Origin: JOPF133 sp052144935
GTDB lineage: Bacteria > Acidobacteriota > Terriglobia > Bryobacterales > Bryobacteraceae
Reading direction: 5' to 3'
DNA length: 23,412 nucleotides
Assembly: GCA_052144935.1 (NCBI GenBank)
Contig: JBKQPR010000051.1
Coordinates: forward strand, 1-23,412
The notes under the pieces are model-generated. The model was given only the letters and a program-made list of their open reading frames with translations, was not told the DNA's origin and did not search any database. The position numbers were made by a program, and so were the translations under genes. Shown here one piece after another: positions 7,714 to 14,405 of this stretch (positions are counted from its first letter, which is position 1; every line of letters starts with the position of its first letter).

Positions 7714-9321
7714 TCAGTGCGCCGGGACACCAGTGGGTACAAAGGCGAGCTTCTCGCCTGAGCTTGCCAACTCGTCGATCGACAAAAACACCAGACGAAC
7801 GATTTTCGTCGCCTTGGGATAATTGATCCGGTCCCAGGTGTCGTGATCCGTGTGATAATCCGGATGCAAGCCAGTCTGAAACTCCACCTGCGGAATGTGC
7901 AGCGTCGCGAACCAGAAGTGGTCGCTGCGGGACCACAGCGAATCCGGGTCCACGACGTTCATTTTGTAATCGAGCTTCAAGCCCACCAGATCGTTTTGGC
8001 GATCGATCACCTGGCGAAGTCCCGGATTGTAGCGGGTGCCCAGCACATTCACCATGTTGGCGTTGCCGTCGGGCGGCGCCGGCCAGTTGGGGTCATCTTC
8101 ATTCCGGCCGATCATGTCCATGTTGATGTTCGCCACGGTCTGGTCCAGTGGAACGATGGGATGCGTGACGTAGTAATAGGAGCCCAGGAAGATCCGCTCC
8201 TCGCCATCATAGGCGATGAACAGCACGCTGCGCTTGGGATGGATCTTGCCGCGCACGAAGGCCATCGCAATTTCAAGGAGCCCGGCGACTCCGGAAGCGT
8301 TGTCGTCCGCGCCGTTGTAGATATGTCCGTTCGCCATGCCCATGTGATCGTGGTGCGCGGTGACGAGGATCGCCTGGGATTTGAGATTCGGGTCCGAGCC
8401 TTCGATCAGTGCCACAACATTCCGGCCCTGGTGCGTCTCAAGGTTGTGGAACGCCTTCGCCATGCACGCCGAGCTGGCGGACACTTCCACCGAATCCGGC
8501 CGCAGGGTTCCGTCGATCCCGGCTTGCAATGCGTCGGTGGTCTTGCCGCCAGGAGCGAGAAGCTGGTCGGCGACCTCGCGTGTAATCGAAAACGAGGGGA
8601 TATCCCACATCTGGCCGGCGAGCGCGAAATCGGGTCCGCCGGCCGGCCTGGGCGAGCTGGCGGGAATCTGCTTGACGTCGCGTCGAACGCGATCCTGAAC
8701 CAGCAGCAGGCCGGCCGCGCCGCGACGCCGCAGCTCCTCGAGTTTTTCCCAGTTGAAGGCGTGGTAGGTATCCAACGTTCCCATGAATATCGAGTGGGGA
8801 TCGTTCGCCTGAGGCTCGCGGCCCAGCACCAGCGCCACTTTGCCCTTTACGTCGATGCCCGCGAAATCGTTGTAGCCGTATTCGGGAGCGTCGATGCCGT
8901 ATCCGGCGAAAACGATTCCGCCGCAGGCGGAGGCGGGATGCAGGCTCTGCCGCGACCAGCGAAAGTCCTTGTTGAACGCGTAGGTGTGCTCGACGCCAGC
9001 GATCTTCGCGGTGAAGGTAATGTGTTCGCCATCCAGCTCGGCCGTGTCGATGTCTATATTCTGGAAGTACGTGCCGCCATCGCCGACCGGCTTGAGGCCG
9101 AGGCGCATGAACTGCGAGGCGATGTAATCGGTGGCGATGTGGTCTTCGGCGCTGCCCGAATTGCGGCCCTTCAGATCGTCGGCAGCGAGAAAGGCGATAT
9201 CGGCCCGGAGATCGTCAGGCTGGATCAGGCCGGCCGCCTGTTTGGCGTCCTGCGCGCGAGGCGCCGCGGCAAGCACGGCGAAGAGCATGACTCGATGACC
9301 GAACTTCGTTAAGAGGCGCAT
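7714..9321 (-). CDS. Secreted M28-family zinc aminopeptidase with PA domain
   Basis: An exported metallopeptidase that probably releases N-terminal amino acids from peptides in the periplasm or outside the cell. The 535-residue protein starts with a signal peptide ('MRLLTKFGHRVMLFAVLAAA', Ala-rich cleavage region near residue 23). Residues about 130-290 form a protease-associated (PA) insert. The co-catalytic zinc site is visible: H323 with the catalytic-type D325 in 'TAHHDHMG', bridging D340 in 'GADDNASG', the Glu pair E374/E375 in 'YDGEER', an Asp in 'NINMDMIG' and a late His in the 'HPDYHTDHDTWD' segment. This ordering matches M28 peptidases such as the Aeromonas/Streptomyces aminopeptidases. 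The stop is 130 bases upstream of the broken URO-D gene. A 6-bp hairpin (9333-9350) lies just before the start codon. Confidence 0.92.
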   Translation of the reverse strand: MRLLTKFGHRVMLFAVLAAAPRAQDAKQAAGLIQPDDLRADIAFLAADDLKGRNSGSAEDHIATDYIASQFMRLGLKPVGDGGTYFQNIDIDTAELDGEHITFTAKIAGVEHTYAFNKDFRWSRQSLHPASACGGIVFAGYGIDAPEYGYNDFAGIDVKGKVALVLGREPQANDPHSIFMGTLDTYHAFNWEKLEELRRRGAAGLLLVQDRVRRDVKQIPASSPRPAGGPDFALAGQMWDIPSFSITREVADQLLAPGGKTTDALQAGIDGTLRPDSVEVSASSACMAKAFHNLETHQGRNVVALIEGSDPNLKSQAILVTAHHDHMGMANGHIYNGADDNASGVAGLLEIAMAFVRGKIHPKRSVLFIAYDGEERIFLGSYYYVTHPIVPLDQTVANINMDMIGRNEDDPNWPAPPDGNANMVNVLGTRYNPGLRQVIDRQNDLVGLKLDYKMNVVDPDSLWSRSDHFWFATLHIPQVEFQTGLHPDYHTDHDTWDRINYPKATKIVRLVFLSIDELASSGEKLAFVPTGVPAH

Positions 9322-9484
9322 ACGATCCCACGGGGACCTGGGCCGGTCCCGAATCAGAATAACAAACTCTGTTTAGAAGATGCACAACACTTCACACTCC
9401 GACGAGCGCGCGGGGAAACCACCCGATTGTTTGCAACAGCCGTTTTGGATTCCTACGCCTCGTACTTTTGCCCGGGGCGTCTAT

Positions 9485-9531
9485 TTGGACTGCGGAGCGG
9501 GTTGCGAGTTCGAATCTCGTCCCGAACACCA
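9485..9531 (+). other. tRNA 3'-half remnant, CCA end present
   Basis: Positions 9504-9520 form a complete T arm: GCGAG, loop TTCGAAT, CTCGT. They are followed by a 7-base acceptor strand CCCGAAC, discriminator A and CCA (9529-9531). The preceding 'TTTGGACTGCGGAG' resembles the end of an anticodon loop and stem of a Gln-type tRNA. I cannot find a matching 5' half: GTTCGGG is absent upstream and the best candidate (GTTTTGG, about 85 bases before) gives no D arm or anticodon stem. It is therefore more likely a fragment than a working gene. Confidence 0.5.
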
Positions 9532-9570
9532 CAGGCTGGTAGCCCGAGGCGCCCTCTGGGCCCGGCCACC

Positions 9571-9598
9571 GGGGGTTGAATTCCCTCCTCCTCCGCCG
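9571..9598 (+). other. Second tRNA 3'-end-like sequence, degenerate
   Basis: GGGGG, loop TTGAATT, CCCTC (9571-9587) form a T-arm-like hairpin with one G-T pair. CTCCTCC, G and CCG follow where the acceptor strand, discriminator and CCA would be. This resembles the 3' end of bacterial tRNA-Ser (typically ...CCTCTCCGCCA). No 5' partner (GGAGGAG) is present upstream, and it sits 40 bases after the first remnant. Chance resemblance is possible because the match is imperfect. Confidence 0.3.
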
Positions 9599-9760
9599 AT
9601 CGGGTGTGGCGTCTCGATGGAGCGTGGGCGGCAGCCGTGCGACCGCGGACTGGCCCGCCGGCGCGCGCAAAACCGGGTGGAAGAAGTGTGCGAAGCGCGG
9701 GGATCGGGCCATGAGGGTCCCCCGGACGGCACCCCGCCGCCCGAGTGAGCGGGCCGACCC

Positions 9761-9808
9761 ACTTGTGGCTCCACGTATGGCACTACTTGTGGCTCCACGT
9801 GTTCCACG
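9761..9808. repeat. Two tandem copies of a 24-bp unit
   Basis: ACTTGTGGCTCCACGT occurs identically at 9761-9776 and 9785-9800, giving a 24-base period. The second copy runs into CCACGTG-rich palindromic sequence (9795-9812). It lies 54-101 bases before the TPR gene start. Role unknown; a protein-binding site or replication slippage is possible. Confidence 0.6.
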
Positions 9809-9861
9809 TGTGGCACCACTTTGCCGCGCAGCCCGCCACCATGTAACATAGGCTTGAATTG

Positions 9862-11013
9862 ATGAAGCGACTGGCGGCTGTGCTCATCCTCCTTATCGCG
9901 CCAGCTTTGGCCCAGGACGACCCGGCGCAGCTCCGGGAGAAAGCGCTTCCTCTTTTGTCGCTGGGCAAATACAACGAAGCCGAGCCGCTCCTGGTGCGGG
10001 CCCTCGAAGTGACGGAGAAAGTGGCCGGCGCGGAAGATGTCCGGCTGATCCCGCTGCTGATCGAGCTGGCCGGCGCTTATCGCGCCCAGGGCAAGAACGC
10101 CGAGGCCGAAAAGCTCTACCTGCGCGCCCTGGCGATCCGCCAGAAAGACGCCGGCGCGCTCAGCCCGGCGATCATTCCCCATCTAAAGATGCTGGCCAGC
10201 CTGTACGGCTCGATGGGCCGCGTGGCCGACGCCGAGCGCCAGTACCTGCGGGTGATCTCGGTACGCATCCAGGCGCAGGGGACTGAGGATCTGGACCTGG
10301 CCACCGACTGCGCCGAGCTGGCGGCCTTCTATATCGCGGTGAAGCGTTTCGCGGTGGCCGAGCCGAACCTGCGCCGCGCCATCGAGATCCTGCAGCGCCA
10401 AAAAGGGCCGGAAGATCCCGGGCTGATTCCGGTGCTGGATTCGCTGGGCACGGTTTTCATCGAGACGAAGAACTACGAGCCGGCGGAAGCCCCCCTGCGC
10501 CGCGTGGTCTCGATTGTCGAGCGCAACGATGGCCCCAACCACCCCAACCTGGCGCCTCACCTGGACCGCCTGGGGATGCTCTACTACTTGCAGAAGCGGT
10601 ATGCCGAAGCGGAGGCCATTTATCGCCGCTCGTTAGCCATCTGGGAAAATCTGATGGGAGCGGATAACCCGGAGTTAGCGACCACCCTGGAGAATCTGGC
10701 GGTGGCCTATGCCTCGCAGGATAAGTTCAGCCTGGCCGAGTCGCTCTACCGAAGGTCGCTGGCGCTCAGAGAAAAGCTGGTGGTTTCCAGCATGAGCAAC
10801 CTGGCGATGACGTTGGAAGGCCAGGGCCAGGACGCGGCCGCCGAGCGCCAGTACAAGCTGGCCTTAACGATGGCGGAAACCAGCGGCGACTCCGAATCGC
10901 TAGCCAAAGTTCTGGAAAATTATGCCGCGCTGCTGCGCAAGCTCAAGCGCGAACCAGAGGCCAAACGCCTGGAAGCCAGGGCCCGCACGCTGCGCAAACC
11001 GGACAAACCGTAA
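9862..11013 (+). CDS. Exported tetratricopeptide (kinesin-light-chain-like TPR) repeat protein
   Basis: A protein-interaction scaffold with no visible enzymatic domain. The 383 residues start with a signal peptide ('MKRLAAVLILLIAPALAQDD', cleavage after ALA), so it acts in the periplasm or outside. The rest is a run of about seven to eight TPR units with the 42-residue spacing and the kinesin-light-chain flavour seen in 'YNEAEPLLVRALEV', 'NAEAEKLYLRALAI', 'VADAERQYLRVISV', 'YAEAEAIYRRSLAI' and 'FSLAESLYRRSLAL'. A slightly degenerate pair lies near 150-210. The start is the ATG at 9862; a TTG one codon earlier is unlikely. The gene is convergent with the Flp pilin gene, with 57 bases between stops. 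Its partner is unknown. Confidence 0.9.
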   Translation: MKRLAAVLILLIAPALAQDDPAQLREKALPLLSLGKYNEAEPLLVRALEVTEKVAGAEDVRLIPLLIELAGAYRAQGKNAEAEKLYLRALAIRQKDAGALSPAIIPHLKMLASLYGSMGRVADAERQYLRVISVRIQAQGTEDLDLATDCAELAAFYIAVKRFAVAEPNLRRAIEILQRQKGPEDPGLIPVLDSLGTVFIETKNYEPAEAPLRRVVSIVERNDGPNHPNLAPHLDRLGMLYYLQKRYAEAEAIYRRSLAIWENLMGADNPELATTLENLAVAYASQDKFSLAESLYRRSLALREKLVVSSMSNLAMTLEGQGQDAAAERQYKLALTMAETSGDSESLAKVLENYAALLRKLKREPEAKRLEARARTLRKPDKP

Positions 11014-11070
11014 GGGCGTGCACGATTCCACGCCACGGCCGCGACCACGGCCGGCCGGTTTGAGGCGCGT

Positions 11071-11295
11071 CTAATGGCTCTGGGCGCTGCCAGTGGAGGT
11101 AACCGAAGTGGACGCCGCGGTGCTGTTGATAGTCGTGTCGGCGACGGCCCACAGGCTTTGCACGCCTCCGGAGACCTTGAGGAAGACGCCGGCGGCGATT
11201 AGCACGACCAGGGCCAACAGCAAACAATACTCGGACAGGTCCTGACCGCCTTCTTCGCGGAACAGCCGCCGGATCTTGTTCCACCGGGATCGCAT
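11071..11295 (-). CDS. flp: Flp-family type IVb pilin
   Basis: A small pilin precursor of 74 residues. The core 'EEGGQDLSEYCLLLALVVLIAAG' matches Flp/Fap pilins: a charged leader, a Gly at the cleavage point, Glu at mature position +5 and Tyr at +6 (Q-D-L-S-E-Y), then one hydrophobic helix. A TadV/CpaA-type prepilin peptidase would cut after the second Gly. The C-terminal tail is Ser/Thr-rich. The processing, assembly and secretion genes of a tad/cpa locus are not in this window, so the pilin gene stands alone here; solitary flp genes are common in Acidobacteria-like genomes (family knowledge). The adjacent TPR gene is convergent and unlikely to be part of the system. A 113-codon frame overlapping it is a shadow. 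Confidence 0.85.
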   Translation of the reverse strand: MRSRWNKIRRLFREEGGQDLSEYCLLLALVVLIAAGVFLKVSGGVQSLWAVADTTINSTAASTSVTSTGSAQSH

Positions 11296-11439
11296 GGTGT
11301 TTTCAGTCTAGCCCGCCGGGGCGTCAACGATTATGTTTACTTTCGATAGGCCCGGCGCGTGCACGAATTCCCGCTATGATGAAAAAGAAACCCTCAAGTT
11401 TCCAAGCCATGCTGCCGATACTAGGAATACGGGAGGAAA

Positions 11440-12090
11440 ATGTCGACGCCCATCAGGTCCACCCGCACGGGCCAGTCGCCGGGCGATCTCGGCGAAACCG
11501 TATGGGAGCTGCCTCCGCTGATTCTGCATCCGTTCAATGAGCGCGTGCCGCCCGCTACGCTGCTGGAAAACTCGAAAGCCGCCCTCATGCTGGCGGGCCT
11601 GATTCCAGATGACGGAACCGATCCGGAGGCGCTCCAGCGCCGGCTGCTGGCGGGCCGGTACAGCGAGGTGCGGATGCTGTTCTTCCTCGGCAAGGATGTT
11701 TTCCGTTGGATTGAGCAATGCCTGGAGTGGGTGGAGCGGGAACCGCAACTGCAATCCGCCGAACTGTCCGGCCAGAGTTTCGCCGCCCTGCTGACGGCCG
11801 ATCCCCCGGAGGCGGTCAAGGAGAAACTGCTCCAGTGGGGGGTGGCAGATTACAGCTCCATCTTCTCGCGGGCCATCGGGCTGAACGCATTGTTCGCCGA
11901 ACCGCCCCCGTTCGACCGGTTGGCGGAGGAGTTTCTGCGCAGCTACCACCGGTATGCGGATTCTCTGTACCGCTGCTACATGGATTTGCAGCCGCACAGG
12001 ACCATTGGCAATCGCAACTTCCGGTTTCAGCTCTATGCTTCGGGCGAGTATTCGCGGCTGTTGGAATCGGAGTGGAGCGCGGAGGAGTGA
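11440..12090 (+). CDS. Unrecognised 216-residue soluble protein
   Basis: I do not recognise this family. The ATG at 11440 has a strong ribosome binding site (GGGAGGAAA directly upstream), and the frame shows coding-type composition, so the gene is probably real. The protein has no signal peptide or membrane helix. It is acidic and helical, with aromatic-rich C-terminal residues ('SYHRYADSLYRCYMDLQPHRTIGNRNFRFQLY') and an N-terminal 'WELPPLILHPFNERVPPATLLENSKAALMLAGL' region; both quotations are given only to help identify it. No cysteine pairs, nucleotide-binding loop or metal motif stand out. Its 3' end is 19 bases from the convergent 88-residue gene. A cytoplasmic accessory or structural role is possible but unsupported. 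Confidence 0.75.
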   Translation: MSTPIRSTRTGQSPGDLGETVWELPPLILHPFNERVPPATLLENSKAALMLAGLIPDDGTDPEALQRRLLAGRYSEVRMLFFLGKDVFRWIEQCLEWVEREPQLQSAELSGQSFAALLTADPPEAVKEKLLQWGVADYSSIFSRAIGLNALFAEPPPFDRLAEEFLRSYHRYADSLYRCYMDLQPHRTIGNRNFRFQLYASGEYSRLLESEWSAEE

Positions 12091-12109
12091 GCGTGCGGGC
12101 CGGTCCCCG

Positions 12110-12376
12110 CTATTCCGCGCCGGAAACGTACGGCTGATAGCCGTGGCGCAGCATGATCTGGTGCGCCGCCGGGACACTCCCGGGCAGCACATAGAAAAAC
12201 GCGCCCACGCGCACCGAGCGGAACACTACTCCGCCGCGGTACTCGTCGGCCTCCACGCCGTAGTCCACTCCCGCGCCCGCCAGGATGTCTTCCAGGCGCA
12301 CGGCGTCTTTCAGCTTCTTGGCGATGTAGATCAGGGTGGGTTCTTTGCCCTCGAAAAAGGCCGCCTCTTGTCTCAC
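12110..12376 (-). CDS. 88-residue protein, DUF2007-like, translationally coupled to the propeller gene
   Basis: A small soluble protein. 'TLIYIAKKLKDAVRLEDILAGAG' followed by 'VDYGVEADEYRGG' and 'FRSVRVGAFFYVLP' gives a beta-alpha-beta pattern like DUF2007 (putative signal-transducing) domains, in which a short strand leads into a helix with the R/KLxxxL rhythm. This assignment is tentative. The GTG start at 12376 shares four bases (GTGA) with the stop of the upstream propeller gene, so ribosomes can pass from one to the other; GGAG lies about 7 bases before it. A longer frame reaching 12445 would run deep into the propeller gene and is rejected. A role linked to the exported propeller is implied by the coupling, but the small protein itself has no export signal. 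Confidence 0.7.
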   Translation of the reverse strand: MRQEAAFFEGKEPTLIYIAKKLKDAVRLEDILAGAGVDYGVEADEYRGGVVFRSVRVGAFFYVLPGSVPAAHQIMLRHGYQPYVSGAE

Positions 12377-13692
12377 GCTATTCTCCGCCCGCGATGGCAA
12401 TCCATCACGGCAGGCCAATCGATGGTTCCGTAGTAGCCGAACCAATATTCTCCTTCGAATGTGTCGTTTACCTGGAGCGGTCCGGCGGCCTGGGTGACGC
12501 CTCCGCCATGCTCGTCCATCAGCCAGATGCTCCTGGCGGTGTCGGCCGGGCCCCGCTCAACGCGGCAGGACAGAAGATGGCGGCCGTCCGCCAGCCACAC
12601 GGGTTCCTCATCGCGATACCGATCGTCGCCGGTCAACCGCACAGGCTGCGAGTTGCCGGAGGCATCCGTTACCCAGATCCGCCGCTTCCTCAGAAACAAC
12701 CGCTCCGGACCCGAGTTGTCCGTTCGATCCGCGCCCTCAGGAAGAGCCACGAAGGCGATCCGCGTTCCATCGGGCGACCACGATGGGCAAATCGCCGCCG
12801 TCCGCTGGTCCGTCAGATACCGCACCGCGCCGGAGGCCCCGTCGATCAGCGCGATGCGCTTGTTACCCCAGCTTTCGCGGCCGCCGCCGGCCGTGATGGC
12901 AACCCGGTCCCCGGCCGGCGACAGGGCCAGAAAATCGCCATGCACCAGAGTGGTGACTCTCAGCGAGTGCGGCTCCCCGCCCGCGGCCGCAACGCGGAAC
13001 AGTTCCAGCCCATCGGCCTCAAATGAACCTGAGAAAGAGGGATCGACCCAATACAGCAGAGCGTCGCCGATCCAGGCGAAAGGAATCAGTCCATCGCCCC
13101 GGCACGAGAGGATGGTTTTCGCCGGGCCCGCCGGACCCGCCGCGCCGACATTCACCCGGCAGAGCAGCCCCGTTGAACCACGATCCGATGGCGCACCGTT
13201 TTCCACGCGTTGGCTATACACCATTTCGCCGCCATCGGGGCTGAAGACCACCGGCAGAGCGGCGTCGGGGATCGACCGCACCGGCGCGGCCCACCCGTTG
13301 GCGGCGGTGAAAAGACTCAGCCCATACGGTTGTTCGAGCAGCAGCTCGTCGCGAATGGAGCACCATTGAGAGGCGCCTTCGCCCAGCCGCCTCGGCTGAG
13401 CCGCGCCGCTCCTCGAAACCACGTGGGACTGCCTGTTATCCTGGTACGCGATCCACTCTCCCGAAGGCGAAATCCGCGGCGACGCCATCCCCATCCACTC
13501 GAGCGAAGGGGAAACTCGCGGCGCGGCGGTCCTCGCACCCCACGCAACCCGCCGCGGCCGGCCATTCGGCAGATCGCGAATCCAAAGAGCGTTGTCCGCC
13601 ACATAGGCAAGGCTGCCCAGAGACCGGCCGCTTCCTTGCCCCGCCATCCACCCGGCGCCGGCGACACCGCACAAAAAGGCCCTACGCCGCAT
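12373..13692 (-). CDS. Tat-exported TolB-like beta-propeller (PD40) protein
   Basis: A probable periplasmic binding or scaffold protein. The 439 residues start with 'MRRRAFLCGVAGAGWMAG', a twin-arginine signal that suggests export of the folded protein. The rest is a run of PD40/WD40-like blades: 'PRISPSGEWIAYQD', 'VVFSPDGGEMVYSQ', 'LALSPAGDRVAITAG', 'CPSWSPDGTRIAFVAL' and 'EEPVWLADGRHLLSC', the SPDG...IA pattern of TolB-type propellers. No peptidase domain follows, so it is not a prolyl oligopeptidase. The stop overlaps the start of the 88-residue gene by 4 bases. It is divergent from the antitoxin gene, with only 9 bases between the first ATG of each, so either promoter would lie inside the other gene or the antitoxin starts later. 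Ligand unknown. Confidence 0.85.
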   Translation of the reverse strand: MRRRAFLCGVAGAGWMAGQGSGRSLGSLAYVADNALWIRDLPNGRPRRVAWGARTAAPRVSPSLEWMGMASPRISPSGEWIAYQDNRQSHVVSRSGAAQPRRLGEGASQWCSIRDELLLEQPYGLSLFTAANGWAAPVRSIPDAALPVVFSPDGGEMVYSQRVENGAPSDRGSTGLLCRVNVGAAGPAGPAKTILSCRGDGLIPFAWIGDALLYWVDPSFSGSFEADGLELFRVAAAGGEPHSLRVTTLVHGDFLALSPAGDRVAITAGGGRESWGNKRIALIDGASGAVRYLTDQRTAAICPSWSPDGTRIAFVALPEGADRTDNSGPERLFLRKRRIWVTDASGNSQPVRLTGDDRYRDEEPVWLADGRHLLSCRVERGPADTARSIWLMDEHGGGVTQAAGPLQVNDTFEGEYWFGYYGTIDWPAVMDCHRGRRIA

Positions 13693-13701
13693 GAGTCTAT
13701 T

Positions 13702-14037
13702 ATGAGACGTCCCTGCCGCCTTCTTATTGCCGTGCGTGGCGCGCCGTGCCGCACCCAGACTCCCCGAACCACCAGGATCGCCCGCCTGGAGGCCCGCATC
13801 ACGCGGGAAGCCCTCGCGGTGGTCCGCCGCGCCGCCGAAATCCAGGGCCGCTCAGTCAGCGATTTTGTGGTTGCCGCCGCTCGGGAGGCGGCGCAAAAGG
13901 CCGTCACTGAGATCGAGGTCATTCGGCTTTCGCGTGAGGCACAGGAGAAATTTGTGGAGTTGCTGTTGAACCCTCCCGAGCCGGCGCCAGCCCTGAACAG
14001 AGCCTTTAAGCGTCACCGCGCCATGTTCGGAGACTAA
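13702..14037 (+). CDS. DUF1778 (TacA-type) antitoxin
   Basis: The antitoxin of a TacA-TacT-type module, where a ribbon-helix-helix protein neutralises a GNAT toxin and represses the operon. The core 'RIARLEARITREALAVVRRAAEIQGRSVSDFVVAAAREAA' (broken here only by quoting; about residues 28-67) shows the RHH strand and helices typical of DUF1778, followed by a C-terminal neutralising tail ending 'ALNRAFKRHRAMFGD'. The ATG at 13702 gives 111 residues, about 15-20 more than usual. The extra N-terminus is Arg/Cys-rich and unconvincing, so a GTG at 13732 may be the true start and would also leave a more realistic divergent gap to the propeller gene. The toxin gene follows after 2 bases but is truncated, so this may now act as a lone antitoxin. 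Confidence 0.82.
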   Translation: MRRPCRLLIAVRGAPCRTQTPRTTRIARLEARITREALAVVRRAAEIQGRSVSDFVVAAAREAAQKAVTEIEVIRLSREAQEKFVELLLNPPEPAPALNRAFKRHRAMFGD

Positions 14038-14039
14038 GG

Positions 14040-14282
14040 GTGGCGGAGACGGTTCGCATTGAGCCGCTATCGGGGGATTACGACCGGGCGCAATTTCTCA
14101 GCGGATCGGATGCGCTTGATCGGTATTTTCGCGAACAGGCATCGCAGGATACCAAGCGGCGTATCGCAGCGTGTTTCGTGGCGGTGAGTGTCACAGCCGA
14201 AGACGTGGCCGGCTACTACACCCTTATGGCTATAGCCGGCTTTCAGCCGGCTGGTCGCGCTGGAAAGCGGGTCCAAGCCTGA
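14040..14282 (+). pseudogene. Truncated GNAT-family toxin (TacT-type)
   Basis: The N-terminal part of a toxin that, in intact relatives, acetylates the amino group of charged tRNAs and stops translation. 'RIEPLSGDYDRAQFLSGSDALDRYFREQASQD' and 'RRIAACFVAVSV...VAGYYTL' follow the family closely to about residue 62. Then the frame enters palindrome-rich sequence and stops at 80 residues. Relatives have about 160-180 residues. The missing part holds the acetyl-CoA loop (R/Q-x-x-G-x-G/A) and the catalytic Tyr region, so the product should be inactive. No continuation is found in another frame before the next gene. GTG start, 2 bases after the antitoxin stop. Confidence 0.8.
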
Positions 14283-14301
14283 GAGGCGCCTGAAAGCCTG
14301 C
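14234..14301. repeat. Palindrome-rich patch replacing the 3' part of the toxin gene
   Basis: AGCCGGCT, itself a palindrome, occurs twice (14234-14241 and 14245-14252) with TTC between. AAGCCTG then occurs twice around the palindrome AGGCGCCT (roughly 14275-14300). The toxin's family match ends just before this patch. Its look is that of a short non-coding interspersed palindromic element, of the kind common in Solibacter-like genomes; that comparison is from memory and needs a genome search. Confidence 0.5.
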
Positions 14302-14305
14302 CCCC

Positions 14306-14401
14306 CTACTTCGGCCGCCACGCGAACACAAAGTAGAACACCGCCGCCGCCGTCAGCAGGACCACGCCGAAAGCCAGCCGCTCCAGTCGAGCCGCGCGCA
14401 T
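14306..14401 (-). CDS. 31-residue single-pass membrane peptide
   Basis: A very small frame: MRAARLERLAFGVVLLTAAA followed by VFYFVFAWRPK and a TAG stop. It has a basic N-terminus, one hydrophobic helix (about residues 10-27) and a basic end, which is the layout of small inner-membrane proteins with the N-terminus inside. AGGGG lies 2-3 bases before the ATG at 14401, and the start is only 4 bases after the S53 peptidase stop, so it would be co-translated with that gene. I know no family for it. Its size makes chance possible, but the position, ribosome site and clean helix argue for a real gene. Confidence 0.45.
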   Translation of the reverse strand: MRAARLERLAFGVVLLTAAAVFYFVFAWRPK

Positions 14402-14405
14402 ACCC

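Larger units (their letters stand above)
9322..9861. other. Gene-free intergenic stretch with tRNA-end remnants and short repeats
   Basis: This 540-base region lies between divergent genes (M28 peptidase and TPR protein). No open frame in it has a convincing start site or recognisable domain; a 233-codon minus-strand frame is mostly the antisense of the TPR gene. It contains a short hairpin (GGGACC/GGTCCC, 9333-9350), two sequences that look like 3' ends of tRNAs (9485-9531 and 9571-9598) and two copies of a 24-base unit (9761-9808), all listed separately. Promoters for the flanking genes presumably lie here, but I cannot place them. Confidence 0.6.

Noticed and set aside
9481..10182. Minus-strand 233-codon frame covering the tRNA remnants and repeats
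   Set aside because: It is mostly antisense of the TPR gene, has no ribosome site and shows no domain.
12461..13369. Plus-strand 302-codon frame antisense to the propeller gene
   Set aside because: Ser/Pro/Arg-rich shadow typical of high-GC antisense; the minus-strand propeller has clear motifs and a Tat signal.
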